A DNA stretch of 64,000 bases from positions 38,793-102,792 of the forward strand of contig JAKCWG010000186.1 in NCBI GenBank assembly GCA_021464415.1, read 5' to 3'. Both the position numbers and the translations under genes were made by a program. The stretch is from Lonicera japonica. Its lineage: Eukaryota; Streptophyta; Magnoliopsida; Dipsacales; Caprifoliaceae. The notes under the pieces are model-generated. The model saw nothing but the letters and a program-made list of their open reading frames with translations, made no database searches and was not told the DNA's origin. Shown here in pieces: positions 35,285 to 46,677 of this stretch (position 1 is the stretch's first letter; each line of letters opens with the position of its first letter).

Positions 35285-35875
35285 ATGCGGTTGAATAAAG
35301 CTCCTAAAGAGAAATTGAAAGGTCAGCCTCGTAAAGTTAAATTTGAAGATGAATGGGATTCGGTTGTTACTAATAGAAGACATGGTGGTGAGGTTGGAGA
35401 AAGTCGGGTTCGAGACAATAATATGGGTGGTAGCAAGAATAAGGTTTCTTTATTTGATGATGAATTTATTCGTAGGTTTGAGGAGATGTTTGCCGAAGCC
35501 TATGAGCAGTCTAAAACGAGGGGAAGCCTAGAGCTAAGTCAAAGTCCGAATACATCTTTTGGCGAACCAAGTCAATTGAAAGAAGAAGAGAAACGAGCCA
35601 TATTTAAGCCGCCATTGGAGAATAAGCCGAAAACTGATGAGATCGAGGAAATTGAAGTGACGATTGAAGAAGGTGAGTTGTGGGTTGAAGTTTTAATTCC
35701 AAGCTTGCAAGAAGAGGAAGATGAAGAAGTTTTAATTCCAAGCTTGCAAGAAGAGGAAGATGAAGAAGTTTTAGTGCAAGTTGAAGAACCACAAGTGCAA
35801 GCACTTCCAGCCGTAGGTGTGGATATGGGTGAGAACTACATCAAGGGAGGCCAATTGATTTTAATTGAGGGGTGA
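35285..35875 (+). CDS. unrecognised acidic ORF inside the composite LTR element
   Basis: This open frame of 196 codons (start 'MRLNKAPKEKLKGQPRKVKF') may begin further upstream in a broken frame near 35189. It is rich in glutamate and lysine, without RT, protease, zinc-knuckle or integrase motifs. A 39-bp tandem duplication (35690-35767) gives two copies of the 13-residue unit VLIPSLQEEEDEE. Downstream to 36339 the sequence continues with broken coding-like text ('VFKDWLNRGMGRPDSRTNLL') of the type that precedes the 3' LTR in gypsy elements. It could be a degenerate gag or a captured host fragment. It is not a host gene in place, because it lies between the element's primer site and purine tract. 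Confidence 0.45.
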   Translation: MRLNKAPKEKLKGQPRKVKFEDEWDSVVTNRRHGGEVGESRVRDNNMGGSKNKVSLFDDEFIRRFEEMFAEAYEQSKTRGSLELSQSPNTSFGEPSQLKEEEKRAIFKPPLENKPKTDEIEEIEVTIEEGELWVEVLIPSLQEEEDEEVLIPSLQEEEDEEVLVQVEEPQVQALPAVGVDMGENYIKGGQLILIEG

Positions 35876-36339
35876 GTCAATGAGCAAGAGACTTTAACTA
35901 ACGTTGCTAATTTGGATAATATTTCTACTAAGGAAGAAGATGATATTCGAGCTGAGTTGAAAATTGACAATGTTGAGCATATTCATTTAATTGGAGTGGA
36001 TCGCTTTGATGTCCATCCAAACTTTATGTTATTAGATTTCTTCAACAAGTTGCGGAGGATCGCATTGTAATATGGTTTGAATTTCGAGAAGTTTTGCTTT
36101 GTAAGGAGAATCAAGCGTCGAAGATATTCGAAATATTTGTTTTCATGGGAAGGAAGGATAGAATTATCTCATGTTAAGTTTCGACGGAAGAATGGGAAGT
36201 ATTCAAAATACTTATTCTATTGGCATGGGAGATTCCAAGTTCCAAACTAGTATCCAAACACCGAAGTTTTTAAAGACTGGCTAAATCGAGGAATGGGTAG
36301 GCCAGATTCGAGGACAAATCTTCTTCAAGAAAAGGGGAA

Positions 36340-36936
36340 TGATGTGATCTAGCCTAGCTAAGAAATTAGCCTTATGTTCTTGCGTGTTCTCACGACCGGC
36401 TGGCTGAAGAATTTAATTATTTATTTTATATTTCTTAAAGCCCAAGGATTATAGATAATTATTTCCCAGAGAGTTATTATTATTTTAGAATTATTTTGGG
36501 CTTATTTTAGAGTGTTTATAATTAATTTCCTTATTGTGGTAAGAATATTCTAGGTGTTATTATTTTCCTTTTTTAAGTAGGAAATAGTTTCCTTTTTGAA
36601 TTAGGATTAAGGCTTTGTTTACTCCTATTTAAAGGAGGCACATTATTGTTTTATAATTAAAAAAGAGTTTTGATGATTAATAATATTGAGAGTTTTCTCT
36701 TTGTGTTCTTTAAGAACATGTTGAATTGATTAATTCAATTGTTCTTGACTTATCAATCAATTCTCCACCAATTGATTGTGGCATCTTTGACTTTATCGAG
36801 GTTCGCCCTTCTTTAAGCGTTGGGTTGAGGTTTCCGCCTTCCATCTTTCACATGATTCCAAGGTTCTAGTCTATTTATAGACTACGGGTCAAGGATCCAT
36901 TAGCCTGGTTAGGAAAGACAATCCGGGTTTGCGTCA
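36340..36936 (+). repeat. 3' LTR of the composite element
   Basis: It starts TGATGTGATCTAGCC right after AAGAAAAGGGGAA and ends GCGTCA. It is followed by TTGGTATCATAGG, which resembles the primer site instead of host flank. Confidence 0.85.
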
Positions 36937-36956
36937 TTGGTATCATAGGAAAAGAT

Positions 36957-37204
36957 CTATTTCCTACTTAGAAAAGGAAAATAATAACACCTAGAATATT
37001 CCTACCACAATAAGGAAATTAATTATAAACACTCTAAAATAAGCCTAAAATAATTCTAAAATAATAATAACTCTCTAGGAAATAATTATCTATAATCCTT
37101 GGGCTTTAAGAAATATAAAATAAATAATTAAATTCTTCAGCCAGCCGGTTGTGAGAACATGCAAGAACATAAGGCTAATTTCTTGGCTAGGCTGGATCAC
37201 ATCA
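36957..37204 (-). repeat. inverted 5'-end LTR fragment at the right edge of the composite element
   Basis: The reverse complement begins TGATGTGATCCAGCCTAGCC and matches the first roughly 240 bases of the two direct LTRs, stopping inside U3 near GTAGGAAATAG. It ends at the Tat RT flank with CTTTG. Confidence 0.85.
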
Positions 37205-37900
37205 CTTTGGCTTGGTGGGAGACTTCATGTGTATTAAGGCTAGTATTTTTTCGGGGTTAGCCTCTATCCCCCTCTGTGTTACCATGAAGCCCAAAAACAT
37301 TCCTCCCTTTACTCCGAAAGCACACTTTGCTGGATTGAGGAACATACCATTCTGTTTGAGGATGACAAAAACTTCGTTGAGGTCTGCCACATGACTAGAG
37401 GTCTTGAGACTCTTGACCAGCATATCATTGATGTAGAACTCCATATTCCTGCCTATCTGATCTTTAAACAACGTGCTCATGACCTTCTGATAAGTAGCCC
37501 CAGCATTTCTTAGACCAAATGGCATAGCCTTGTAGCAGTAAGTCCCCTCATTAGTGATAAACGAGGTTTTCTTTTCATTTTTAAGGGCCATCCTGACCTG
37601 ATTATAACCGGAATAGGCATCCATGAAACTCAACATCTCATGGCCTGTGGTGGCATCTACGAGTTGGTCGATTTTTAGCAGTGGAAAACTATCTTTCGGA
37701 CAAGCCTTGTTGAGGTCCTTAAAGTCTACGCACATCATCCACTTTTCACTATGCTTCTTTACAAGCACCACATTGGACAGCCACTTAGGGTAGTGGACTT
37801 CACGGATGAAACAAGCTTGAAGAAGCTTCTGAACCTCTTCATTGGCAGCCTGATTCCTTTCTACCTCGAAATTTCTCTTTTTCTACTTACAAGCTTAAAG
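37205..37900 (-). pseudogene. Tat-like reverse transcriptase remnant
   Basis: The minus-strand frame 37771-37205 is nearly continuous RT: 'MCVDFKDLNKACPKDSFPLL', 'FMDAYSGYNQVRMALKNEKK', 'AMPFGLRNAGATYQKVMSTL'. The catalytic box reads YIND where YxDD is expected (AAT codon at 37437-37439), so the first aspartate is asparagine. The frame ends at the composite insertion and continues beyond it at 33562. The N-terminal RT continues brokenly to about 37900. Confidence 0.85.
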
Positions 37901-38960
37901 GCTGGATCAACGTTGAGCCGGTGTACCATGACTTATGGATTAAGCCCCTTCATGTTGTCATGGGACCATGCAAAGACAATCATTGGCCCTCAAGCATTAA
38001 GAGAGCTCTTTTATAACTTTAGGAGTGAGTTGGTTGTTGATCTTGAGCACCCTGTCGGGATGCAAAGGGTTCAAAAGCAAATCTTTTAGATCCTCTATTA
38101 GGGTTCAAGAGCAGATCTTCTAGATCCTCTACTGGCTTGCCTCTGAGCTCCTTCTCTTCATTTCGAGGGTTCAGAGTGTCAATTTCTAGTTTTTTTGGGC
38201 TAATAGGCCCTCCCCCGTCTTTTGGTTCTTCAGCGATCGTAGCCTTAAGCACTAGGGCAGTAATGTTCGCACACCTGATTTCTTTCAGAGCTCTGAAATG
38301 ACAGTACTTGGCTTCCACTTGGTTTTCTTTAGCCTCCCCAATTTCGTGGGGGGTTGGGAACCTCATGGTTAAGCTGCATGTGGACAAGGCGGCTCTAATC
38401 TTGTTGAGGGTACCTCTTCCTAAGATACCGTTGTAAGAGGGCTTTATCCAGGATCAAGAACTTGGCCATGGTCGTTATTTACTTTGGAGTTGTTTCTAGA
38501 GTTACTGAGAGCTTGAAAGCCCCTAAAGACCTGGTCTTCTCTCCTAAAAAGCCCACCAAGGTTACAGAGGATGGTGTTAAATGCTCGGTGGTGACACTCA
38601 TGGCTTTAAGTGCATTGTAGTACATGAGATTAGAAGTAGCTCCGTGTTTATGAGGATATGATAGACATTGTGATTGCCAACCATGGCTGTTACGACCAGT
38701 GGATCATTATGAGGGTATTCTACCCCATTCATATCTTTGTTAGTGAAGGTGATCTCTGTAGTTTCATACTTCACCATCTTTGTAGGTTTAAAACTGAGGA
38801 ACTCTGCCTCCGAGTTTGAGGACTTAGCCTGTCTAATGTGGGCCTTTCTGGACCTATTGTAATTTCTAAAGAAAGAATAGCCCCCTTTAAGTATGAAAAT
38901 CTTGTTAGCATGTTAATTCTCGTTAGCTTTCGAAGGAACATCATTCTTCTGGTCTACATA
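37901..38960 (-). pseudogene. Tat-like protease and gag-protease linker remnant
   Basis: The frame 38387-38019 (minus) includes 'IGEAKENQVEAKYCHFRALK', matching the region between protease and RT of Tat elements. 38390-38830 carries a decayed retropepsin-like segment with several stops. No intact active site is readable. It lies in the correct order between gag (right) and RT (left). Confidence 0.55.
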
Positions 38961-40440
38961 TTATCGGAGCTTGCCTTTCTAGATGAGCTTCTCGATTTCT
39001 TCTTTCAGTTTCCAACAGTTGTATCTCTCATGGCCATGGTCCTTATGGTACCGATAGTACTCCGTAGTGTCCCTCTTCTTTTTCGAGATCTTTATTTTTG
39101 GGGCTCCGGGAGTTGTATTGGATCTAACTGGGCATATACCTCTCCTAGTGGAACTGTCATTGGAGTAAACTACTGTTGAGCTCTGACTTCACTTGGTTCA
39201 GGCTTGCTCACCTCTTTCTTACCCTTCCTATTCCCTTTCTCTTGGCCACGGGGTGGACTGTGTCCCGCTTAGTGGTTGAAAGAAGGCAAGAGGGTTGATA
39301 TGCTCGACAACACTAATCTACTTGTTGACCTCGTCTAAGATCTCGAACATTGGCTTAGGTGCCATTCTAGCCAAAGTCATTAAGTAGTAAAGGGAACTCA
39401 CCCCTTCCATTAAAGCAGTTACTGTGACTCCCTCAAGAAGGTTGTTGATCAACAAACTCTCATGGTTGAACTAACAAGCATAATTCTTCAAACTTTCAGT
39501 CGATCTCTGTTTGATGGTGAAGATGTAAGTGGAGGGTTTAGACTGATTTTGCGTTCCAAGGAAGTGAGTTATAAATCGGGTTTTGAGCTCTTGTTAGCTT
39601 TGAATTGACCCTAGAGGTAGACTGTTGCACCACATTCGTGCTGCTCCTTTGAGGGTCATGACAAACGCCCTGCATATAATGTGATCAGGAACATTCTAGA
39701 GCCCGATCATATTTCTATATTGTCGCATGTGGTCCACGGGATCTGTTGATCCATCAAGTGACTCCAAGGTTGGGAGTTTGAATCCTTCTGGGACTGGGCA
39801 ATTTTGAATATGTTCCGCGAATGGGGACTTAGAGCCCTTCATTAAAGCTACTGCCGAGCTTCCTCTTGAGTGACCAATCATTTTTAGCATTTCGGTCAGC
39901 TGAGCTTTCATCTTCGGCCTGAGTATTTTCTCCACCTCTTCAATAGAACCTTTATTGGATATTCTATTAAATACAAACCCTCGAAGTCTAGCATCTTCTT
40001 CTAGAGCAGGGGGAGGGGAGGTCGACCTCCTCTATTCCCACTATGTCGTCTAGTGGCTCCTTCTGAGCGTCCTTCACAGACCACATTTACTTGTGGGTTC
40101 CTCACGGGAGGTGGAGGAATTCTGACAGAGGTTTCTTTATAGGAGTCCCTACACCTAGCATCAGATTGGTCAGGATCTAACCTGCTGGTCCTGGTACAAC
40201 TCCCCATAGGCCTCCTACAGTGGTCCCCTAACCTATGGATAGCTGGGATTCGCTCTGAAGCTAGAGGAGTAGACGCGGACGTAGAGGCTGAAACCGACCT
40301 ATCTTTTGAGCTAGGCTAGAGGGTCTTTCTTTGAGCTACCAGCCTGTAAATATGGATTTGGAGGGCCGCCTATTGTGCCATTTGTGCCACTAATAGATCT
40401 GGTTGGGTATGTTATAAAGAAGACATAGTGAGTTTTGGAT
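38961..40440 (-). pseudogene. Tat-like gag remnant
   Basis: On the minus strand, 40207-40001 and 39935-39696 encode the gag N-terminal part, including 'PVPEGFKLPTLESLDGSTDP' and 'VDHMRQYRNMIGL', the conserved start of the retrotransposon gag (PF03732-type) domain. Degenerate sequence continues to 39300 ('GAARMWCNSLPLGSI', 'STESLKNYAC'). Stops interrupt it. It starts just inside the primer-binding site at 40502, as expected for the first gene of the element. Confidence 0.75.
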
Positions 40441-40483
40441 GTATTTAGCTTTTTGGAAAGGAATGTGACTTTGAGAAAATGTC

Positions 40484-40502
40484 ATTCCCACAGACGGCGC
40501 CA
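40484..40502 (-). other. primer-binding site of the Tat-like element
   Basis: On the minus strand TGGCGCCGTCTGTGGGAAT lies just inside the 5' LTR. This TGGCGCCGTC form is usual for Tat-lineage gypsy elements. It fixes the orientation of the element. Confidence 0.8.
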
Positions 40503-41357
40503 AACTTTTAGTGCAAAAAACTAGAACAGGTCAATTTCGACCACACAATTAAATGATTAAGATAGTAAAGAGCTGAACTAAAAAAGTCAAAAATATATAG
40601 AGAAGGTTCGCCACATATGAAAATATAGGTTAGTCCTCCTCCTCTCGTGAATAGAGCTAGGAGCTCAGGTTGCATTGTATTATATTGAATGAATCTGTAT
40701 TACAAACTAATGAGGTCTCTCTAGCTATTCTATTCTTACAAGATTACAATGAAGGTTTCATTAAGCCACGCATAGTCTAGACTTCTTATGCTCGAAGCTC
40801 AGTCGTATGCTTTTTTAGCTCTATTTTTCTGTATCTCTCTTGTAATAAAAGCTTGGTTGCTCAATTCTTTCTTAGTTACTTATTAGTTTTTCTTAGTTGT
40901 TAAGGGAAGTAAATGCTTCCCATATATATATGATAAAGATGAGACGTGCGAGGGAGCTCTGTGGAGTAGATCCAAGGCCATCCCTCTTCTCCACCAACTC
41001 TGACATTGCTTCTTCATAAATTTCAGTGCATTAAATGCAATTGGCATTCATTTGATGAAGTTGAGGGAGGTCCTGCGCCTTCTACAGGGTTGGCGACAGT
41101 CTCCCATACTTTCGTCAACCAGTCTAACATAATGATTAGGCATCGTCGACTCCAGCTCGGCGAAGGACCTCTAGAGGTCGAGCTCTGTAGACTTAAAACT
41201 ACAAGTGCATAAGGGATGTTGTTCTAACATTCTCACTAGTTCCATTTGACACGCAAACTTGAAAATAGACCTCTCAACTCTGTTTTCTCATTTCGGCAAT
41301 AATGTCCACGTGTCTTCTTGTGACTGGTCCATGAGGTAGTAACACTATTTTACACCA
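40503..41357 (-). repeat. Tat-like element 5' LTR
   Basis: On the minus strand it starts TGGTGTAAAATAGTG (41357) and runs to about 40505-40512. A TATA box is at 40925-40934 (TCATATATATATGGG on that strand). Its U3 matches the truncated 3' LTR at 26575-26987, with small indels including about 24 extra bases near 40980-41010. Confidence 0.8.
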
Positions 41358-41365
41358 ACACCAAT

Positions 41366-42741
41366 TGTTGGTCTGATTTCAACCTTAGAAGGGAGGTGAA
41401 TAAGGTTTATAGTAAATTAAAAGTGTTTCAAAATAAACCAAGTTAATCCATAAGGATTTTGAACAATCAATCAAAAATACAAAATGAAATAATAATGAGA
41501 ATAAATAAAGAGACAAGGATAGAGGGATTTAACCACACAACAATCACGTTTTGTCCACGTGGTTCAATTTTTAGTCATATGTTCACGCCTGAGTAGTGCC
41601 CTCGAGAAATTCCAACTATCGATTTTCTTACGGGTGAAAATCAAACCTTCATACAAAGTGTTATTTTTCTCACTACATTTCTCACAATACCCTCTTGCTC
41701 AAACAATGATAAAACCTCAAAAAAATTATGAAAAGAATATGGTTTGGTGACACATACCAATGGTTTACAGCTCTTTCAAAGTATTTGCAAAAGACACAAG
41801 ATGAATGCTCACTTCTAGAGTTATAGAGATTTGATTAATAGATAGAAATGTGTGATTACTCAAATCAAAAAAAAAACTTTTTAAAACTCAAAGATTAAAT
41901 GCTTAAAAAGTTTTTAAGCTTGAGGATCGAAAGATATTGCAAGAGGTGAGTTTTAAAGCTTGTTTCTAGAGTATTAATAACCCCAAGGAGGTTTTTGACC
42001 ATTTGGATAAAAAGTAGCCGTTTAAAGACATTCTCTAAAATTACAGTTTTTGTCAGGTTTGAACAGGCCCCTGTTGGACTCAACAGGCCCCGGCTGCATT
42101 CAAGAGTCCCTTGTTGGATCCCTGACATGACTTTTTAGTAGACTTTAGACAAGCTTTTATGAGATTCCAAGAAAGCTGAAAATAGTTCAGTCATATTATA
42201 CTAAAAATAGGTCGGGGCTATCTTATATCAAAAGCCAAGCTAGGTGGATAAAGGAAAATATCAACTTTTTGAAAAGATTTGAGATTCCAATGTCAACTTG
42301 TCTTGGAAAGAGCCAACTTTTCTACAAAAAAGATTTATAACACATTTCCTTAAAATGTGCACAAGTAAAGTTCAAAAAGGTTTTATAAAATGTATTCAAA
42401 ATGATTTGATCAATTTTTAATTTCTTTCGAAATCAAATAATTATAACTTTTCAAAATAAATTCCTAGACATACTCACATACAATAATGTTTCTCTTGAAT
42501 ATTTGATGAAGTTCTTGAATGTGTTGAGATTGTGGAATTCTATGTGAAACTTCTTCTTGAATAAAATCCGTTATAGCACTTTGATTTCCTTCATCACTTT
42601 GAATAAAATCCATGTAGCATTTTCTTGATCAAACTAATTCCATCATAAAGAATATTGTATTATATATTTAATGCAAGTTAGAAAATCACAATTAAAATAA
42701 TCAAATATATATAACAAATATATTAAAACATTGGTTCAACA
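41366..42741 (+). repeat. LTR of the same family as 4783-6189
   Basis: It starts TGTTGGTCTG and ends TTCAACA. It shares with the 4783 copy the left end (GAAGGGAGGTGAATAAGG versus GAGGGGGTGAATAGGG), the 'TTTTGTCCAC..GGTTC' segment and the 'GGGTGAA.ATCAAACCT' segment in the same order. The five bases on either side (CCAAT and ACGAG) do not match, so no target duplication survives. It sits 8 bases from the Tat 5' LTR, which suggests insertion in or next to it. Confidence 0.65.
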
Positions 42742-44360
42742 ACGAGCATTCCCATAATAGCAATCTCAAAACATGAAGCTATCCCTCTATCCTTTACACA
42801 CGTTTCTCAATGAACTATTTGACTAAGTAAAACATTTTTTGACTAATAAAGAATAAATAGTTTTTTTAAAATAATTAAATTTTTAAAAGACTTAAACGGC
42901 TTTTGGCAATTTACCAAAAAACTATTTGATTTCCAAAAATCCCAGTCCTAAGTTAAAGATCATTTAATATAAATGAATTATTATTTAAAGGGCTTGACCC
43001 ATGACATTATAAAAATGAAGTTCAAAACTTTTCACAAGCCCCACTTAAACTAATATAAAAGTATTTCATACATTAAATATAACCAACAAGAATTGCTTTT
43101 GTGTAACATTATTGAATTAGACTAATTGGGCCAAATTTAGACCACCAAATTGGGACAAAGATCACATCTTGACATGCCGAAGTATATTTTGTATCTTTGA
43201 GCAACTTACTCTTCTATATTGAAATCTTACTTTTATTCAGGGTGGTGTTAACGCGTGACTTATGGTACATATTAAGTATATTATAAATAAATAAAAATTA
43301 GATATTGCATAAAAATATGTGCATCATTTAATGTTAGGGCTTTTTTTAAAAGGACAAATGTCACGCTCTCTTTTCAAGAAAGGACAATCTTTTTGAGGTA
43401 TTAGTTTGAAGAACAACTTTTTATTTAAGGACAAATTTATTATTTATTGGATTAAAATAATTAATTTTAGCTATATCAAAATTGCCCCTAGACAAAAATA
43501 AGGGAAAAAAAACAAATGGCGTGCATTTAATGCAATTAAACAACAACCAAAATAAAAAAAAAAAATCAAACTCAAACAAAATATGCAAAAACACATGGGA
43601 TTCAAAATTCAACAAGAAAATCAAAGTATGGAAAACAAAAGGTGTTGACTTACTGGATGATAATATAACAATTCTATTATGACTGCATTAATTTGTCTGT
43701 CTATCCATGAGTAACCAATAAGGTAAGATAGCACTACTGTAGTAATGCCCGTAAAAACGCACTATACACCTTGCAGTAAAACTGATAGGACATGGGATGA
43801 GATGATTTCTTCTTATCAAGCCAAAAATAGAAAGGAATCAAATAATAAAGAACCCTAAAAACATACCAAACAATAACACCCTAACTTCGGTGGAAGATGA
43901 AATAAACGATCATGAAGTTTGGCTTAATATTAAGGCACACAAAAAAAGCACGATAACAATGGTGTGAATTTGTTATGATCACATCAAGATAACCCAGAAA
44001 GATGATAGAGTGTCGTTTATGAATGGAATTTGGGGATATATATTAGGAAGTATTCACACCAATGCGTAAGATCTGAAAATTAGGAAAACATGTACAGTAA
44101 TGAGATTTATTGAATCCTAAAAGTGAAAATTAGTGGGCCTAAAATTCAAAGGCCAATTAAAGCTTGAATTAGTAGGCCCGGACTCAAAGAAGTTCTGCCA
44201 TCTCTCTTATTTATCAACAAGTAAACCGTATAGTTATGGCGGGGCTGTTTTAATACAGTGAGTCGGGCGGCATGCAGGAGCAGCAGTGGTGGCCTGGTGT
44301 GGTGGGTGAATGGCTACCAATGTGTTGGAGTTTTTGTGAAAATGAAAAATCAAACACCTA
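42742..44360. other. AT-rich intergenic stretch without recognisable gene
   Basis: Short frames only, none with a recognisable domain. 43330-43480 contains repeated AAGGACAAAT-like text similar to the TIRs at 48760, so an old MITE remnant is possible. 44200-44340 is locally less AT-rich without coding signs. Confidence 0.4.
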
Positions 44361-44907
44361 GAGCATCTCCAATGGAGATGTGTAAACTATGACACATAGG
44401 ATTTGTGTAAAATTTACACAATGTGTATAATTTTTGGTGCTCCAATGGTATTGTGTAAAACATGTCACATCATCACTTGTGTAAAATGGGTGTGTATTTT
44501 ACACATTCATTTTACATATCCACATCATCATTTTCTCTCTCCAACTTTTTACAAAATATTAAAAGTAATATAAGTAAAAATCAAAATATGATTTTATTAT
44601 GATATTTTTATATTTGAATTCTACTCATCAAAAGCTTTAAAATAATACCCATATTGACTATTAAACTATAAATAAAAATATCCATAAAAAATATTGAATA
44701 TTACATGTGAATATATATATTTCATGTGGTACAATATCATTGGTTTATTCAAATTTTACACAACAATCTTAAAGTGTACCATTGGAACACAAATGAGAAT
44801 GTGTAAAATATTTGTGTAAAATTAATTTTTATCCTCCAAATGTCTATTTTTTATTGGTTCACATATTTTTACACAATCAATTTACACATTCACCATTGGA
44901 GATGGTC
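44361..44907. mobile_element. MITE with GAGCATCTCCAATGG terminal inverted repeats
   Basis: The left end is GAGCATCTCCAATGG; the right end, read inverted, is GACCATCTCCAATGG. Both ends are preceded by TA. The inside is AT-rich with many short TGTGTAAAAT/TTTACACA inverted units. Length is about 547 bp, with no coding. The terminal sequence and TA flank fit a PIF/Harbinger- or Stowaway-type MITE; the superfamily is uncertain. Confidence 0.7.
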
Positions 44908-45800
44908 TAACTCTTTAATGCCTAATGCATGGGGAAAATTAAAGAATTAAATAGAGTAGTAATGGAAGCTAGCTGTCAGACATTACATAAATCCTATAAA
45001 TGAATTCAAATTATGTCTAGGGAAATTCATATTACACTAGTGACTAATATATATGAAGGCTGAACAAAAATATCTAAGTTATTAAAATTTATTTGTTAGA
45101 CTGTGTAATAATATCTTTGGTTGATTTAATGAAGTTTTAGAATAAAATATTTGAATAATTATGATGAAAAATATTCTAAAAATAGGGCATCAAAGGTCCA
45201 ATTGTAATATGTTTGACGGGTATAATAGTCAAGTCAGCTAAAATTCTATAACAGTCACTTAACATAAAAAAAATAAAAAAAAATTAAAGGGGTATAATCG
45301 GAATAACACATAAAAAACAATAAAAATCAAATAAATAAAAGAGTTGAGTGTCCTATATCCAAAAGCTCTGTCATTTAATCAAAAATGTGTCCCGAAAACT
45401 AATAGATTAATAAAGATATCATTTATTCTAAGGACAAGCCCAATAATATCCTTTATAATTATTTTTTATTTAATATTTCATAAATTAAAAAGACATTCAT
45501 CCACAAAATTCCAACATGTTCATAAATTAATATATATATACAAGAGTTTTAAACACATACATATTACATAAATATAATAATCCAAAAAAAATTTAAAAAG
45601 GAAAGGGAGACCTAACACCTACGATGTGTTTGGCGTGTCAAATTAGAGGTTCGAATAGGTTTATTTAATCATATCCAAACAAGATAAAAACAATATTACC
45701 TTCTAGTTCGAATTCATTAATCCATCTTTCGATGGCATAAACAATTTTAGTAGGATAAATAATTCACCCATCAACATTAAATATGGAATAACTATTTTTT

Positions 45801-45989
45801 ATATAGTAAAATAGAAGAAGTATAGCAATTAATGCAATCTTTAATTACTTTTATAACTCTTTTGTCTTCCTTTAGTTATGATAATCTTCTATTACTATAT
45901 ATAATAAAATGGAAGAAGTATAGCAATTAATGCAATCTTTAATTACTTTTATAACTGTTTTGTCTTTCTTTAGTTATGATAATATATGT
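45801..45989. repeat. 98-bp tandem duplication
   Basis: Two adjacent copies of a segment containing GAAGAAGTATAGCAATTAATG, with a period of 98 bases and few differences. No coding content. Confidence 0.85.
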
Positions 45990-46072
45990 GTACTTAACTT
46001 TTCATTGTTTATAATTCCATCATTTTCTCTCAACCAGGTATATTAGTATTTTGCACTAATTCAAAAATCTTT

Positions 46073-46383
46073 TTAGGGTGCGATTGATAGCTACATGGAA
46101 AAGGAAAATAAAAATAATTGATTTTTGTGATAAATTAGAAAATAAGTAGAGACATGTAGAGATATATCTTCTTATTTTGTTACTTTTTTCATGAAGAAAT
46201 TTTCTTTGGTGGTTAGGGGACAAAAAATTTTCACAAAAAATTATGAAAGATATAGGACATTTACTCATAAAATGAGTATGGGATGGAAAGCATTTCATTA
46301 CATGACTTAACTTATTTTTCAACTTCTTACCAAAATCAAGTGTTTTTATTTTCCTTTTTCATATTGTTATTAAACAGGGCCAT
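46073..46383. mobile_element. short TIR element (MITE), about 310 bp
   Basis: The left end GGGTGCGATTGATAGC and the inverted right end GGCCCTGTTTAATAAC are followed by a longer matching stretch (AAAAGGAAAATAAAAA, then TTGATTTT). The arms are about 60 bases. No target duplication could be fixed. The ends resemble PIF/Harbinger or hAT MITEs of the GGGTGCGTTTG type. Confidence 0.6.
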
Positions 46384-46677
46384 ATGCATATCAATTTTTA
46401 TTTTATGTAATTGTGTTGTTGAATTACTTGCTTATTTGTAATTAATTTACCTTTATTTTTTAGTTCCATTACATGAATATTTTTATATAACTATTTTATT
46501 TACCATTATACATTATATTTTTATATTTATACAATTTAAAGTATTTATATATTCAGTTAATTAAAACATTCACACATCACGTGAGATACACATTTATAAT
46601 AATTCTATTGCTTTCTCTATCTTACGTTTGAAAGGCAAATTCTTATCGTTATATATTTTTGTTGAAATAAATTTTTG

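Larger units (their letters stand above)
33563..37204 (+). mobile_element. composite non-autonomous LTR element inserted in Tat RT
   Basis: Structure from left to right: 5' LTR (33563-34191, starting TGATGTGATCCAGCC), primer-binding site TGGTATCAGAGC (34193-34204), internal region with a gag-less ORF, purine tract CAAGAAAAGGGGAA (36326-36339), 3' LTR (36340-36936), a primer-site-like TTGGTATCATAGG, and an inverted fragment of the LTR 5' end (about 36957-37204). Both outer ends are thus U3 ends (TGATGTGATCC and its reverse complement). Flanking direct repeats CTTTA (33558-33562) and CTTTG (37205-37209) differ by one base. Tat RT coding lies on both sides. A TATA box (TATTTAAAG, 33849-33857) is in the LTR. 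No pol domains are present. Confidence 0.8.

Noticed and set aside
35285..35875. Independent host gene for the 196-codon ORF
   Set aside because: It lies between the primer-binding site and purine tract of an LTR element, so it belongs to that element.
41361..42746. Target duplication around the LTR at 41366-42741
   Set aside because: The flanking five bases CCAAT and ACGAG do not match.
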